A DNA stretch of 64,000 nucleotides from Globisporangium splendens (lineage: Eukaryota; Oomycota; Peronosporomycetes; Pythiales; Pythiaceae): contig VFIW01000075.1 of NCBI GenBank assembly GCA_006386115.1, positions 160,610 through 224,609 on the forward strand, read 5' to 3'. Below the pieces are notes generated by a model. The model searched no databases. It saw only the letters and a program-made list of their open reading frames with translations, and was not told the DNA's origin. The position numbers were made by a program, and so were the translations under genes. Below are positions 43,869 through 54,846 of the stretch, piece by piece. Position 1 is the first letter of the stretch. The number at the start of each line of letters is the position of its first letter.

Positions 43869-45173
43869 TGGCTTCGGATCAGGCGCCACAACTTTCCTGT
43901 TTCAGGAGCACTGTCTACAGAATCATGTGCTCAATCAGAAGGATGTAGTGGCTTGGGTCGTTGCGTTTCTCCATTGTCTCTCTCTTTTCATTTCGACAGC
44001 GTCGAGTACTGTACGCATCACGATGATGCTCAGCGAGGAGCTGGGTGGCTCTGTAGTTGCTCATTACAACACAACCACAGCGCAAAATTCAACCACAACG
44101 AGCCATATCAATAACAAATTCGTGTCACAGTCACGTGCCTAGTTTTTTCGCTGTCTGGCGAAACCAGTGTGGTAGTATCCATCTGCAGCCAGCCAGTCCG
44201 ACCTCTCCTGCGTATCACACCAAGGAGACAGCCAGCCGAAGAACAATGCAACCCAGACGCATCATCAAGAGACTGAGTTGCGGCTCCCACTCTTGGTGGA
44301 TTGCTTGCTTCCCTATCCACCTGATTGGAAACTCAAATCGTGCTTAGTCTGTCTAGAGCACGCTGTGATCGTGAATTACAGAAGAAATGATGCAATACAC
44401 TGTCGGCTCGTTCGTTGAGTCAATCGTTCTTGTGTGCGTTTGAGCTCAGTTCGCCTCGCTTGCACGCACGCGGGTGCACAGCTGTGGACCGCGCGATGCC
44501 CACTGAAGAGTGGGTTACAGCGCCTAACATGAACGATTATGCCTCGATCGCAGAGAAAGGACCTGGGGTCCGTTGCGTGGCTGACTCACCAGGTGCACAA
44601 CGACCTGATCTGATTTTCGATCTGATCGAGTACTTTACGCATTTTTTCGTGGACTTGATCTTGGTCCTGACACGATAACTCGATCCTGCAACTTGCATGC
44701 GCTCTCTTTTTTCCGGAGCCGTTCACTACGGGTTGATTATTGAGCATCTGACACTGCCTGCGCTAATAATGTGATTCTGTTAGTGAAGAGCGTGTGCTGG
44801 CTAAGCAACAACACCTGGTGATTTGTGCATTCAACGATCGTATTGCTTGTTTCATTGCGATTAATTTTCGGGAGCTCTGCAAAGTGGGGATGCATTCGTC
44901 CGTGGTCGTCATGCCTTGCGCACCGTAAGTTGGCACATGAATCACTATGGGTGGACATAAAGCAAGCTGCTGCAACAGGAAGTGATCCTCCGACCATGGT
45001 TTCAGCTACGCATCATACACATAAACGCGACTGTGAGTCATAATGGCACGCATCGAACTGATCAGGGAGGAGGTCGACTGAGATGGTGCGTGGGAATCCT
45101 CAACAGCAGCACGGCTCCGAGCAGGACAGGCGACAACGTTGACAACTAAGTAGCGCCGAGATTTCTTTCAGTT

Positions 45174-45265
45174 GCTCGATCTGTTATACGGAATGGCGTC
45201 CACCTCCTTGTACAGTTGCCGTTGCATGTCTTTCATGAGTTCGAGCAAGCGCATCGTGTACACAA
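45174..45265 (-). repeat. Degenerate repeat copy 1
   Basis: It pairs with 46484-46570; shared blocks are CTCGATCTG and TCGAGCAAGCGCATCGT. Read on the minus strand, both begin MRLLE and stay open: MRLLELMKDMQRQLYKEV here, and MRLLEFIEGEHDKCEELD in the other copy. They may be fragments of one dispersed coding sequence. Confidence 0.55.
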
Positions 45266-46483
45266 ATCAGCGGCTTGCCGTCAAAAAAATCAGCCCCATC
45301 CTCATTTACTTGACTGCACCCACTTCAGAATGTGGCACAGCGACGCTACGCAGTTGGCCTGATTTTGGTGCACGCAAAAACAATGAGAATGCAACTCACA
45401 ACGCTCACGACGCTACACCAAAGCACAGTTTTCGCACCGTCTCTAAACCAATGTCCCGCATCGCCTGTCCTCCTCATGTTGGAGTCTCTTCACGCAGTGC
45501 TCCATTCAAGTGAGGTTATTTGCTCTGCTGTCACACAGGAACACAGCGTCTACTTGACGACGGGCGGAATGCGCGCCAAATCTTGTGATCTCAGCATGAC
45601 CAGTTTTTGCTTGCGGTTCACGGACCACTAGGCAGTTGAGCAACTTGCACACTCTCCTAATGCACCTTGTGACATTGACCCGGCACTTCTTTATCGAACG
45701 ACCATATGACCACTTGCAGTGACTCAATGGCGATTCCCGTCGCATTGAGCGGACAGGCGCACAGAGGGAAATCAAGGGGTGATTATGCCCTCCCGACTGC
45801 ACCATCTCCCTGTCATGAACTTGACGAGCGCTGCACTTTCAGCCGCTCTCGAAGTGCAAACGAAGTGTTTGCTCTCTCTTTCTTCGCGAAGGCTCGTGGA
45901 AATCGAAGCCCGAGTGCACGTCGATCAAAATTCGCCATGAAGCACTATGTTCCCTGCAGACACCAGATAGAGCACAGACGCAAGGGAGAATGTCAAACCT
46001 TTTGTCTTATCTCTTCTGTAACCACAGCAGTCAAACAAGGAAGTCAGGCTGGGTCTTATATCTTTCTTTTTGCAGGAGGACGGATTTTCAGGATTTCAGA
46101 CAGGCGGCAGCATTTGAGACACAGAAATGGCGCCTCCCACTATTGATGCAGGGTGGGCGACACCATTGAGCAGGAGAGTCGTGCAGATAAAACAAATGAA
46201 ACAAAGGTTGGGAATGCAGCACACCGTGGACGACGACGAAGAACGAAGATGAGAACGGCAGTACTACAAGAACAGAGCACATCAGCACGTTCGTGATAGA
46301 GCGCAATGGGTGCAGGAAGCGATCGAACTGCTAGGAGGGCAGCTCATAAACGCTACCAGATGAGGTGAGTAAATTGCTGCAACAATACTAGCCGCCGGGT
46401 CAATCCGGTCGACACGTGAAGGTATAAGACCCAGCCTTGGGACAGGATTTGTCAGTCTACGCTCCCGCAGAAAAGCCTACCTT

Positions 46484-46570
46484 TCTCGATCTGCTGTTTG
46501 GTCTGCTGTCCAACTCCTCGCACTTGTCGTGTTCACCTTCAATGAACTCGAGCAAGCGCATCGTACACAC
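46484..46570 (-). repeat. Degenerate repeat copy 2
   Basis: Partner of the copy at 45174-45265. The minus-strand reading MRLLEFIEGEHDKCEELD is helical and charged. No complete gene surrounds it. Confidence 0.55.
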
Positions 46571-48056
46571 AATGGAGTGCGTTACGTCGTCAACTCAGTC
46601 TCATCCTCGTTCTGTGTTGCACCCACTCGAGAAACTTGAATGACGGCAAGGCACAATTGGAGCGACTATTGGGACCGAATAGAGCGTCCTCCTGATACAT
46701 GTTCGTCTGAAAGTCCACTATTTGTGTGCGGAGAGGGATATTGCTGCAGCGAGGGGTTTCGCAGGGACGGCCAAACGCACCTTGCGAAGCACCGGGGAAT
46801 GAAGAGTGCGCGGTGCCCTCCCCGGAGAAACCCTCGAGCGAACCCGGTAAGCGTTTACAGACCCAGATCGCCTAACCTATTGTCTCCCCGTTGAGAGGGA
46901 CAAGCATAGCGCCAGCGCTGTGTGCAGTGGGGTGAAATACAGTCGCAGCAGACCGAGCAAAGCGAGTGGAGAGCCCTCTATTTGTGTCTGTGGAGATGCT
47001 TCGGGGATGTTTTGCCATTTTTTACTCGAACTCAGTCTGTCGCGATAACTCGTCAAAGCGTATCAGGAGGATGTTCCATTCGGTCACAATAGCACGTGCC
47101 AGGCACATCTCGTTGCCTCCTCAGAATTCTGTTGCCGTTTGCCCTCCTGGAGATGTAATGTCTCTCGCTTGAGGTAGACAGGCGCTGCGAGTGGGAGTCG
47201 TGCCAAACGCTTACCTCAAAAGCTCCTTCTTGCACCTCCTAAAAAACAGGTACGCGATGAAGTCACACGCCAAAAGTCAGCTTCTTGTAAATCTCTCGAT
47301 TTCTTTGTCGAGTATTCTTGGATCCGTGTTTTAATTGAGTGGCGAAGACAGGGTAGCATGTCAAGCACATCGCTCAGAACGTTCATGAGGCCGGCCCGAA
47401 ACGCTTGTGGGCTCGCGGCTTCTGCTGGTCTGCCATCCAGTACGCCGCTGGTTGCTGCGTTGCGTCAAGTCGCCTGGAATGCCCATTGACTGCCAATGTT
47501 TCAAGTGCTTTAAAAGCGTGGCATATGGAAGCAAATCAACGCTCGTCAACTTGCTGCACACCACTGTAGTCACAAAGGCACACAGGGAATTAATACGCAG
47601 AGACAATGATATATGCAACGTACCAGCTGAAAGCTCGAGATGTCTCTTCCAAAGTCTCAGGTTCGAGAGGCGTTCAGCGGCGTCCTAAGCTTTTGCAGAA
47701 GCCTCGTGCACCTTTGACTCATCTGTCCAAAAAATCTGCAACATGGCGAGCTTGACTCTCCGAATCTTTGCGCTCCAGCTTGATTCTTATATTTTGGCTT
47801 GACTCGCGTTGATTGCAAAATCAATGTCGGCGGGTAACTCGCTTGTTCATATGTGCTCTGACGTCAGAAAGGTTAACTCATCAATTCGATGCGAATGAAG
47901 GATTGTCCTTTTTCGCGTGGTCTCCTTGACGAAGGTGTTTGGTCACATCCAGCGTATATGATTGAAGGCAGAGATCCTACATTGGAATGCAGATCAATAC
48001 TCCTCGACAGACAAACCACGCAGCATTCCTCCACTCCAGCGAAGGTTTGACTGACA

Positions 48057-49559
48057 TTACACATCTTTCTTTGGTTCCGTACTCTGCTCAATATCATCGT
48101 CGCTGCTGTCTAGACAGCGCAGGAATCCTTCTTCAAGGACATGACGATCCAAATTTTTCCCAATGAGAACCAGTTTCGATATCTGCTTCTCGTGTGAACC
48201 CCACTCGACCGACGGAGCAATTGTGTACGTGTCCAACACGCACTGCACAATGCACCGGTGCGAGTTGTTTGCGATTGCAAGCACTCCTTTGATTCGCAGT
48301 ACGTCAGCTTTCGCGTACTCATCCACGACGGAAGTCAACCTATTGTTTGCACATGCAAAGAAGCAACAACTGTCAGGAGCTAGTTCATGGCACACACGCA
48401 TATACAACACAACACACCATTCCCCAAACTTGACGATGTCCAGCTCCGCTTCCACCTCGAAATGCACCGTGTTAATATCGCTCGAGTGCACGCCTCGTGC
48501 AAACATCCGTGCATTCTCTTCACCCGTTCCTCCTTCGCTGTCGTCACGGGACGAGTACTTCGCACCATGCTCTCGGAATCGTACAGCGTCGAACGTGTTC
48601 ACGTCGATGATGTGCTTCAAATCCAATTCCGCATTCACGCACTTGTACATGCGTGCTTCTTCGTTGATCAATGCAATCGATCGCTTCAGTCGCGCCGCGT
48701 CTCCGTCGTTCACCAAATCCATCTTATTGAGCGCGATGATATCCGCGTACAGCAGCTGCCGTTGCAACTCAATCGAGAAATCGTAGTCTTCGTCTTCAGG
48801 CGACCACAAGCGATTCGCTGCGTGCGTGTCGACCATCGTGACGACGGCATCCAAACGGAATCGCGAGGCGCGCAGCCGCAGGAACGTCTCGATGATCGGA
48901 CCCGGGTCCGCGAGTCCCGTCGTCTCGACCACCAGATAATCGAACCCGTCCTCGTTCACAATGCGCAGCAAGTAATCCAAAATGCGCTCCAACTCGTTGC
49001 TCGACGACGCCTTGGATCCGTTCGCCGCCGTGCAGCACATGCACCCGTTCTGCATCACGAAGATGCCGTCGGCCGCGAGGTCCTGCACTTTGCCCGTGGC
49101 GTCAGACTTTAGCAGCGAATGGTCGATGCTGATCGTGCCGATCTCGTTCTCCAGCACCATGATCTTGAACGGCAGCGTCGGCGCGTGCAGGATGCGGTTG
49201 AGTAGCGTCGTCTTGCCCGAGCCGAGGAAGCCCGTGAGGATCGTCACGGGCACAGGGTGCAGCTCACGACCGCCTTCAGCAGCAGCATCTTGTGCAGTCG
49301 CTGCGCCTGTGCTCGCGAGTCGCTGGGTCTTCTCCTGGATGCGCTTCTCGCGCCGCATCTGCACGAAAAACGCGATGGCGTTGGCCACAACGAACGTCAC
49401 GAAGAGCACCACAAGCACGAGCACGAGTAGCGGCCAGTACTCGTCCAGCAGCGACAGCGACGCCTGCAGCTGCATGTGGTCGCCCGCGTTGCGGCGCGCG
49501 TACCGTGGACGCCGCGGTAGCCCGAAGCGGCCGCTCTTCTTCTCCACAGCATTGTCCAT
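48057..49559 (-). CDS. Membrane-anchored CobW/COG0523 GTPase (2 exons)
   Basis: A predicted 474-aa P-loop GTPase of the CobW/ZNG1 metallochaperone family. Exons are 49559-48418 and 48339-48057. The 78-base intron (48417-48340) is GT-AG and free of stops, so reading through it gives a false longer frame; splicing restores FGEWLTSVVDEY and the CobW C-terminal pattern VLRIKGVL. The Walker A is GFLGSGKTTLLN (110-121) and the metal-binding motif is NGCMCC (171-176). Further G motifs are VVETTGLADPGP and ALNKMDLV. Unusually, residues 41-68 form a transmembrane helix (PLLVLVLVVLFVTFVVANAI), followed by basic residues, so the GTPase is probably tethered facing the cytosol or a lumen. I chose the start MDNAVEKK because upstream codons look like UTR. 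Confidence 0.88.
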   Translation of the reverse strand: MDNAVEKKSGRFGLPRRPRYARRNAGDHMQLQASLSLLDEYWPLLVLVLVVLFVTFVVANAIAFFVQMRREKRIQEKTQRLASTGAATAQDAAAEGGRELHPVPVTILTGFLGSGKTTLLNRILHAPTLPFKIMVLENEIGTISIDHSLLKSDATGKVQDLAADGIFVMQNGCMCCTAANGSKASSSNELERILDYLLRIVNEDGFDYLVVETTGLADPGPIIETFLRLRASRFRLDAVVTMVDTHAANRLWSPEDEDYDFSIELQRQLLYADIIALNKMDLVNDGDAARLKRSIALINEEARMYKCVNAELDLKHIIDVNTFDAVRFREHGAKYSSRDDSEGGTGEENARMFARGVHSSDINTVHFEVEAELDIVKFGEWCVVLYMRVCHELAPDSCCFFACANNRLTSVVDEYAKADVLRIKGVLAIANNSHRCIVQCVLDTYTIAPSVEWGSHEKQISKLVLIGKNLDRHVLEEGFLRCLDSSDDDIEQSTEPKKDV

Positions 49560-50060
49560 ATTTGTGTGAATATGAAAACGCGCATAGATTCTGCATTTTG
49601 GGGTAGTGTTCGACTCGTGTATCTTATGCCTTTGAATCTTCATCATAATCGTGAACTGCCTCTTTAGATGCTATCAACAAACCATGAAATATCCTGTTTA
49701 TTGCTGCACATTTGTCAAATATAGTCTTGGAGAGGTCATTGAGCTGCATGGGACGCGACGATCCGATATGGAGAGTGTTCAGTACCGTCGGATTTCGTTG
49801 AGATGATGCTTAGAATCCATGGTTTTATAAATGGACGAACCCGTTTTCTTTGTTAAATCGCTATAATTTATATGTTATCACCGATGTCGATCCGTTGTTG
49901 TGATCTTTTGACTGGCAACCTCCTAGCATAGGATGCGAATTCTGTCATTCCATCGCCTCTGCGCGAGTCTTCCGCTTCAAAGCCGCACTCTAGTCTTGCT
50001 CGCATCGACTTCTTCAATGTGGTTCTCGTGTTGGCGCACTCAGTTCATTGAATCACTCGC
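49560..50060. other. Intergenic region
   Basis: 500 AT-rich bases upstream of the CobW-type gene and downstream of the second WRC-like gene. Nothing recognised. Confidence 0.5.
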
Positions 50061-50609
50061 TCAGGACGCCGGGGGTTCGTCCAGAAAGCAGAGCGACAGG
50101 TAGTGCAGGTCCTCAGTCTGCAGCGGCACGGGGTCTCGGAATGGCTCGTATTCGTCTCCTCTGCCTGCGCTTTGTATATTCATTCCTGCCATCAGTGGTG
50201 TTGGGGGACCAGTCGAAGTCGCTCTCGTTCTTGCTGTAGCTGTTAATGAAGGCAACACCGGATTCGCGCTCTGAATGCCACTGAGGCACATGTTGGGCTT
50301 CATCTTCTCCGGTGGCGCGATGTTCAACCGCTTCTCCCGTCGTCGCTGCTCCAGTCGTCTCTGGTACTCGTTGGCACAATTTCGATGCCACTCGCAGAAT
50401 TTGTGCAGCTCGCCGTTCTCCTTGAGCGCGCGCTTGCTGTAGCAGCGCTTGTTCGGGTACCGACAGAGCTCCTTCTCAAACAAAGTCTCAGCTGAACAAC
50501 CAGACGCAGCCTCGGTGGGTCGCGTCATGCTCCCAGCAGCTCCACCAGCATCACCAGTCGCCGTTGCCGCAGTTGCCATTGCGTCTGGCGCCTCGGGGTC
50601 TCTCTTCAT
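50061..50609 (-). CDS. WRC-like zinc-motif protein, paralog 2
   Basis: A 182-aa protein, start MKRDPEAPDA. After an Ala/Thr-rich N-terminus lies C49-X6-C56-X15-C72-X2-H75 (CRYPNKRCYSKR, then HKFCEWHRNCANEYQRR). Spacing is identical to paralog 1. A strongly basic segment follows (RRLEQRRREKRL). A Thr/Pro linker leads to the C-terminal EYEPFRDPVPLQTED, matching EPFESAVPLKDED of paralog 1. The two conserved ends with a variable middle suggest a small DNA- or RNA-binding regulator with a C-terminal interaction motif. It is on the same strand as paralog 1, about 7 kb away. Function not known to me. Confidence 0.78.
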   Translation of the reverse strand: MKRDPEAPDAMATAATATGDAGGAAGSMTRPTEAASGCSAETLFEKELCRYPNKRCYSKRALKENGELHKFCEWHRNCANEYQRRLEQRRREKRLNIAPPEKMKPNMCLSGIQSANPVLPSLTATARTRATSTGPPTPLMAGMNIQSAGRGDEYEPFRDPVPLQTEDLHYLSLCFLDEPPAS

Positions 50610-51616
50610 TTTCGTTTCTGTGTGTCCTACCGATTACGGCCACTGGGGCAGGAGCTTGAGGTCATTGGCGCCACTCTCGCAGTGTCATACTCCCCCGAAG
50701 CGAGTCGGACTGCTGGCCGCAATGGACACACTGAAGGGCCAGGACTGCTTAGGAGGTAGGATGTTAATCTGTCTAACGCTTCAGGGCAGCGCCCTGCCAG
50801 GCGAATGCGGATCTGATGGTGATCACTTGGACACGACGACGTAGTCGCGGCAAACAGCCCCCCATCCCCCACAGTCAGCACACGAACAGGTCAGCGTGCA
50901 CCACCATCCCTCGCAAAGCATCTCGAACCAAATTTAAACTGCATCTACAAAATACATTTATAAAGGTCATTTAACACACTGACTGCACTCCATATTAATA
51001 CTCTCAAGTGTGTATGTACTATCGCAGGTATATGCTATTGAGCGGTATTAAGAAGGGACAGTCCTGCAGATCTACAGAACGAGTCAGAAACCTTATGGGG
51101 GATCTGTTTGGATTCCGACTACCGATCAGAGTGTCCATTTCTGCCATGCGCGTGAGAGAACAAGCCTAGTGACTAAACACCAACTGCACGCTCCCACTGC
51201 CAAACGCAGGCGCAATCAGCACCTCGGCGCATTCACAATGAATGCAGCATTCGCCCCAGCAAGTGCTTCAAAATACATATATTTACATAATGGCACCACA
51301 ATTTTCTGTCCAACCGTGGCTGGGGACTGAGACGAGCGTCTCCTTTTCTTCTTCTTTGTCGTTGGCTTCTTCTTGTCAAGGGGAGGTCTCTATCAACTAC
51401 CTTCGTCATCTAACGTGGCTTTGTTCTGGCAGTCGCATGTTGACCGACGCCATGCGCCAGCTCTGCAATCACGGTCGCCCACGCTTCGATCTCCTTCGCT
51501 TCCGAGCAGATCCCACTCTGTGTCTTTGGTGTTTTCGTGGTCAGTGGGACGACAGCATCGGTTGAGAGAGAGCCGCCCGCATCAAGCAACAGCTGACGCT
51601 CCCTCTTTCCAATTTC
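50610..51616. other. Intergenic region
   Basis: About 1 kb upstream of paralog 2 and downstream of the Tul1-like gene. Small frames on both strands show no motif. Nothing else seen. Confidence 0.5.
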
Positions 51617-54339
51617 TTATGGCTCGGGAAGGACGCACCGACACGTTGGACACTCCATTTTCACCTGCATCCAGCCCTGCAGACACTCGCGGTGGAAAAT
51701 GTGCTCGCACGGCGCGATCATGTAGTCGCGCGCTTCAATGTCCAGTTCGACCATGCAGATCACACAATCAATCGTGTTGTCCTCATCGTTGGTCGACGAC
51801 TTGAGCAGCGTCATCTCCTGCAGATTGATGCGACGCTCGTAGTTGTACTTGACCGGCAGGAAGCGCGCCGGCACGAAAAAGCGAGGACCGAACCGTTGTT
51901 GCAACGTGAGCACGCCGACTTGGAAGCCCATCCACAGCACCAGGATATAGCAAAACTGCGGATTCGGCTTGCTCTCGTACTGGCAAATCAACACCAAGGA
52001 AGAAGGCAACAGTCAGACGCGAACACTATGCACAGAGTACGATACAAGGTATGTACCAACCATGGGAAACGCTGTGAGGAAATTGCTTGGGCAGCCATAA
52101 AAGTACAACGGGAGGAACATGCGCAGCGCACTGATGCCGTACAAGTAGCCGAGATCGAACGGATTGCGCACTTCACTGGATAATTGGAAAATGCAACAAT
52201 CGAATTTCCGCATCAGGATGGGGAATACGAACATTTGAGAGAAACAAGACAGAAAAGCAACCGTACCGATGCGCATTGTGCACGATCTGCGGGACCCAGA
52301 ACGAATAGCAGAGGAAGACAAGGATCGGCAAGTGGTTCTACAGTGACAAACAAACAAGCAGCATCCCGCACAATCGTCAGTTTTTTTTTTCCGAAAAAGA
52401 GTGCTGCGCAATATTATCGTATGCATCAGACGTACCGAGAAATTGTAGAAAAAGCACAGTCCCGCGAGCAGGGACAGGTAGAACCGCGAGTAGAGCGTCG
52501 TGAGTTCGCGCCGAAGCGTGAGCCACCCCTCGGAAAAGCCCTGTGGACGTCGCGCTTTCCAGATGATCAGCAGATACCGCATCTCGAAGACCGAAAAGAT
52601 GATCAACTTGACAAACGCCACCGACGCAAACGCCGCAAACACATTCTGCACACAAAAGCACAATGTGCGTCAACAACAAACGCAAGTCTATCGCCAAATA
52701 TCTCTTGCAAGTCCCTTACCTGCGCAACGATGCCGACAGTCAAGTGGCCAAGACACAAATACGAGTCCACGATTGCCTGCTGTCCGATGGTCAAGAGAGA
52801 CACTTTTGCTGCCGTTGCTTGAGTATTCGAGACTTGCAACTGGCGCAACAGGAAATAAATCTCGCCCATCGCGATCAGCGTCATGACCACAGCGTATCGC
52901 GACGCCTTGGAGAAGAACTCATTCAGGTTCTCTTCCTGGAACGTCGTGTCGATCTTGAGGTACAAGCCGCAGTTGACACTCGCAAGCGTCCCTGTCAGTC
53001 GCATGTTCTTGAGCGCATTAGCGAGTTTCTCATCATCGTCGTCTTCCTCGTCCTCCTTTGGTGCAAAGCTTGCGGCTTCAGTTGCATTTACCAGCGACAT
53101 CTCAACGATGCTCACACACTGGTCGCTAAACGAGTCGCCGCTTCGGAAGCGCGAGACGTACGCGTACCGCGGCGGCGAGATGTCGATGGCCGCATAGTCG
53201 TCCTTGTTCTCCAGCACAGGCACGCCATCAATGATGCCAAAGTTCATGATATCAAGCCGTGGATCCAGCGTCGCTTGGTTCAGTGGCTGTTCCTCGAGCA
53301 AGTCCAGGTCGCTCTCCTGCGACGACTCGGTTGCTGCACCTGGCGCTGCGATCGTCGAATTGTCTTCTGTCTTGCGTTTGCGATACAGGAGCTGCACGCT
53401 CGAGTCGGGGCTGTTCCCAAACAGCGTGAGCTTGCCGAGCCGCCGCAGAAACACGCCCTGCACGGGCAGGATCGTGGCCGCGAGCGACGCCTGCTCCTCG
53501 TAAATCACGAGCTGCCCCGTCACGTACGCGACCTCTTTCTTCAATTCCTTGGATGCTGGTGACTTCATCTTGAGAAACAGCCACGTGTGGCCAGTTTCCA
53601 CGGGCTGCGTGTACTGCTGCAACTGGATCTCGCGGTCCACTTTCAAGTAGGGACTAGAAAAACCAAGTGATAAAGAGAGAATGTCAGCATATTGAGCCCA
53701 CTATGCGCTGACTCAATATAATATAGAGAGTGCTGCGTACATGATGTCAGTGTACACGGGCTTCTGCGCGTCGTAGTCTTCAGGTGCCAGCGATTCCCAC
53801 ATGCCTATTTGCATCAAATAAATCACACAAGTCATAACGATAAATCAGTCATTGTGTCGTACCCACTACGCCACACTGGAACCATCATATACACATATAT
53901 ACGCACCAGAATAGATGCCCGAGACGTTCATGGGCGGCTGGTCCTTCATGTACCCTGGCTGCTGCTGGAGCAGCGCTTCGAGCTCGTGCACCTTGAGGAC
54001 GCGCTCCGTGTCGTTGAACATCTCGTGCGGCAGCGCGTAGCGGTTGTATCCGTTGCCACCGCCTACCGTGCCTGTGCCGCTTTCGCCCATGCGGTTGCGG
54101 CGCTGCGGATCGCCCGCGCGGTTGTCGAAGAAGAGCACCATGAAGCAGAGGAAGATGGCCATGCTGAGCAACTGCATGCGCTGGCGCTGGAACTGCTGCT
54201 GGCGCCAGTCCGCCTCCATGGCTGCCACACTCAGGCCAAGTGCACTGCCGTCGCCTCCATTGCCGTTGCCGGTGGCGCCGTTCGCGTTGCGCGGCGAGTT
54301 CGTGCGCACGATCATGAACACGCGCCCGTCGCGGTCCAT
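51617..54339 (-). CDS. Tul1/FLY-like transmembrane RING E3 ubiquitin ligase (7 exons)
   Basis: A predicted 729-aa membrane E3 ligase of the fungal Tul1/Dsc1 and plant FLY group, which acts in Golgi/endosome protein quality control. Exons are 54339-53907, 53804-53741, 53653-52720, 52645-52436, 52337-52267, 52175-52061 and 51979-51617. All six introns are GT-AG and keep frame. TM1 is near residue 60 (LSMAIFLCFMVLFF). The large lumenal domain follows, with NVSGIYSG|MWES across the first junction. Then come several TM segments, including FAAFASVAFVKLIIFSVF and LPILVFLCYSFWVPQIV, and the family-typical LYFYGCPSNFL. The C-terminal RING-H2 spans about 683-727 (CVICMVELD, CEHIFHRECLQGWM, CPTCRC). It is the most intron-rich gene in the window and is divergent from the SMYD gene. 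Confidence 0.9.
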
Positions 54340-54846
54340 TTTGCTTCTGCTTGAGGGTCGTTTAGTATGGGGGAAGAGTGTGAGGACAGCGAGGGGGAAG
54401 CAACGTTGCGCGAATGAAGGCAGGAGACAGAGCTTCAAGCAACACTTTGGAGACGGTTGCTTGAAGGTGATCGGAAAACAAGACATGCGACGAAGAGGGG
54501 AAAAAAAGACGAAAGAGGATGGAACATTTGTTTCAAAAACAAGAAACTGACAAAGTCAAAGTGCAGACGGTTTCTGGTTTTAGTGTGTTGACATTGGCCA
54601 ATCTCCTTTTGTCAATTTTGCTGAACGACGTGTCAGTTTGGAAAGGTGATCGTTGCAAAAGAGGGCAGGTGTCTCAGTTTGTACGTAAACATCGCGATTG
54701 CGACGATATCTCTTTTTGTCTTACTCTTGTCTGATTGTGCACTTTTCGGGGAGCAATCAGTCATGTTGCACGAACGCAACTCAAATGGCATGTGTCAATA
54801 GCCATGCGTACTTAACAACCTCCTATTCTCTGTGTTAGAAAGCAAA
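54340..54846. other. Divergent promoter region between Tul1-like and SMYD genes
   Basis: 507 bases that must hold both 5' regions. No clear motif beyond purine-rich tracts near 54500. Confidence 0.5.

Larger units (their letters stand above)
42909..48056. other. 5.1-kb gene-poor region with degenerate repeats
   Basis: No intact gene recognised. It contains a strong hairpin (43835-43868) and two related fragments at 45174-45265 and 46484-46570. A loosely related inverted/direct repeat pair lies at about 46669-46735 and 46966-47090. The texture is that of old, degraded duplicated or transposon-derived sequence. Confidence 0.55.
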
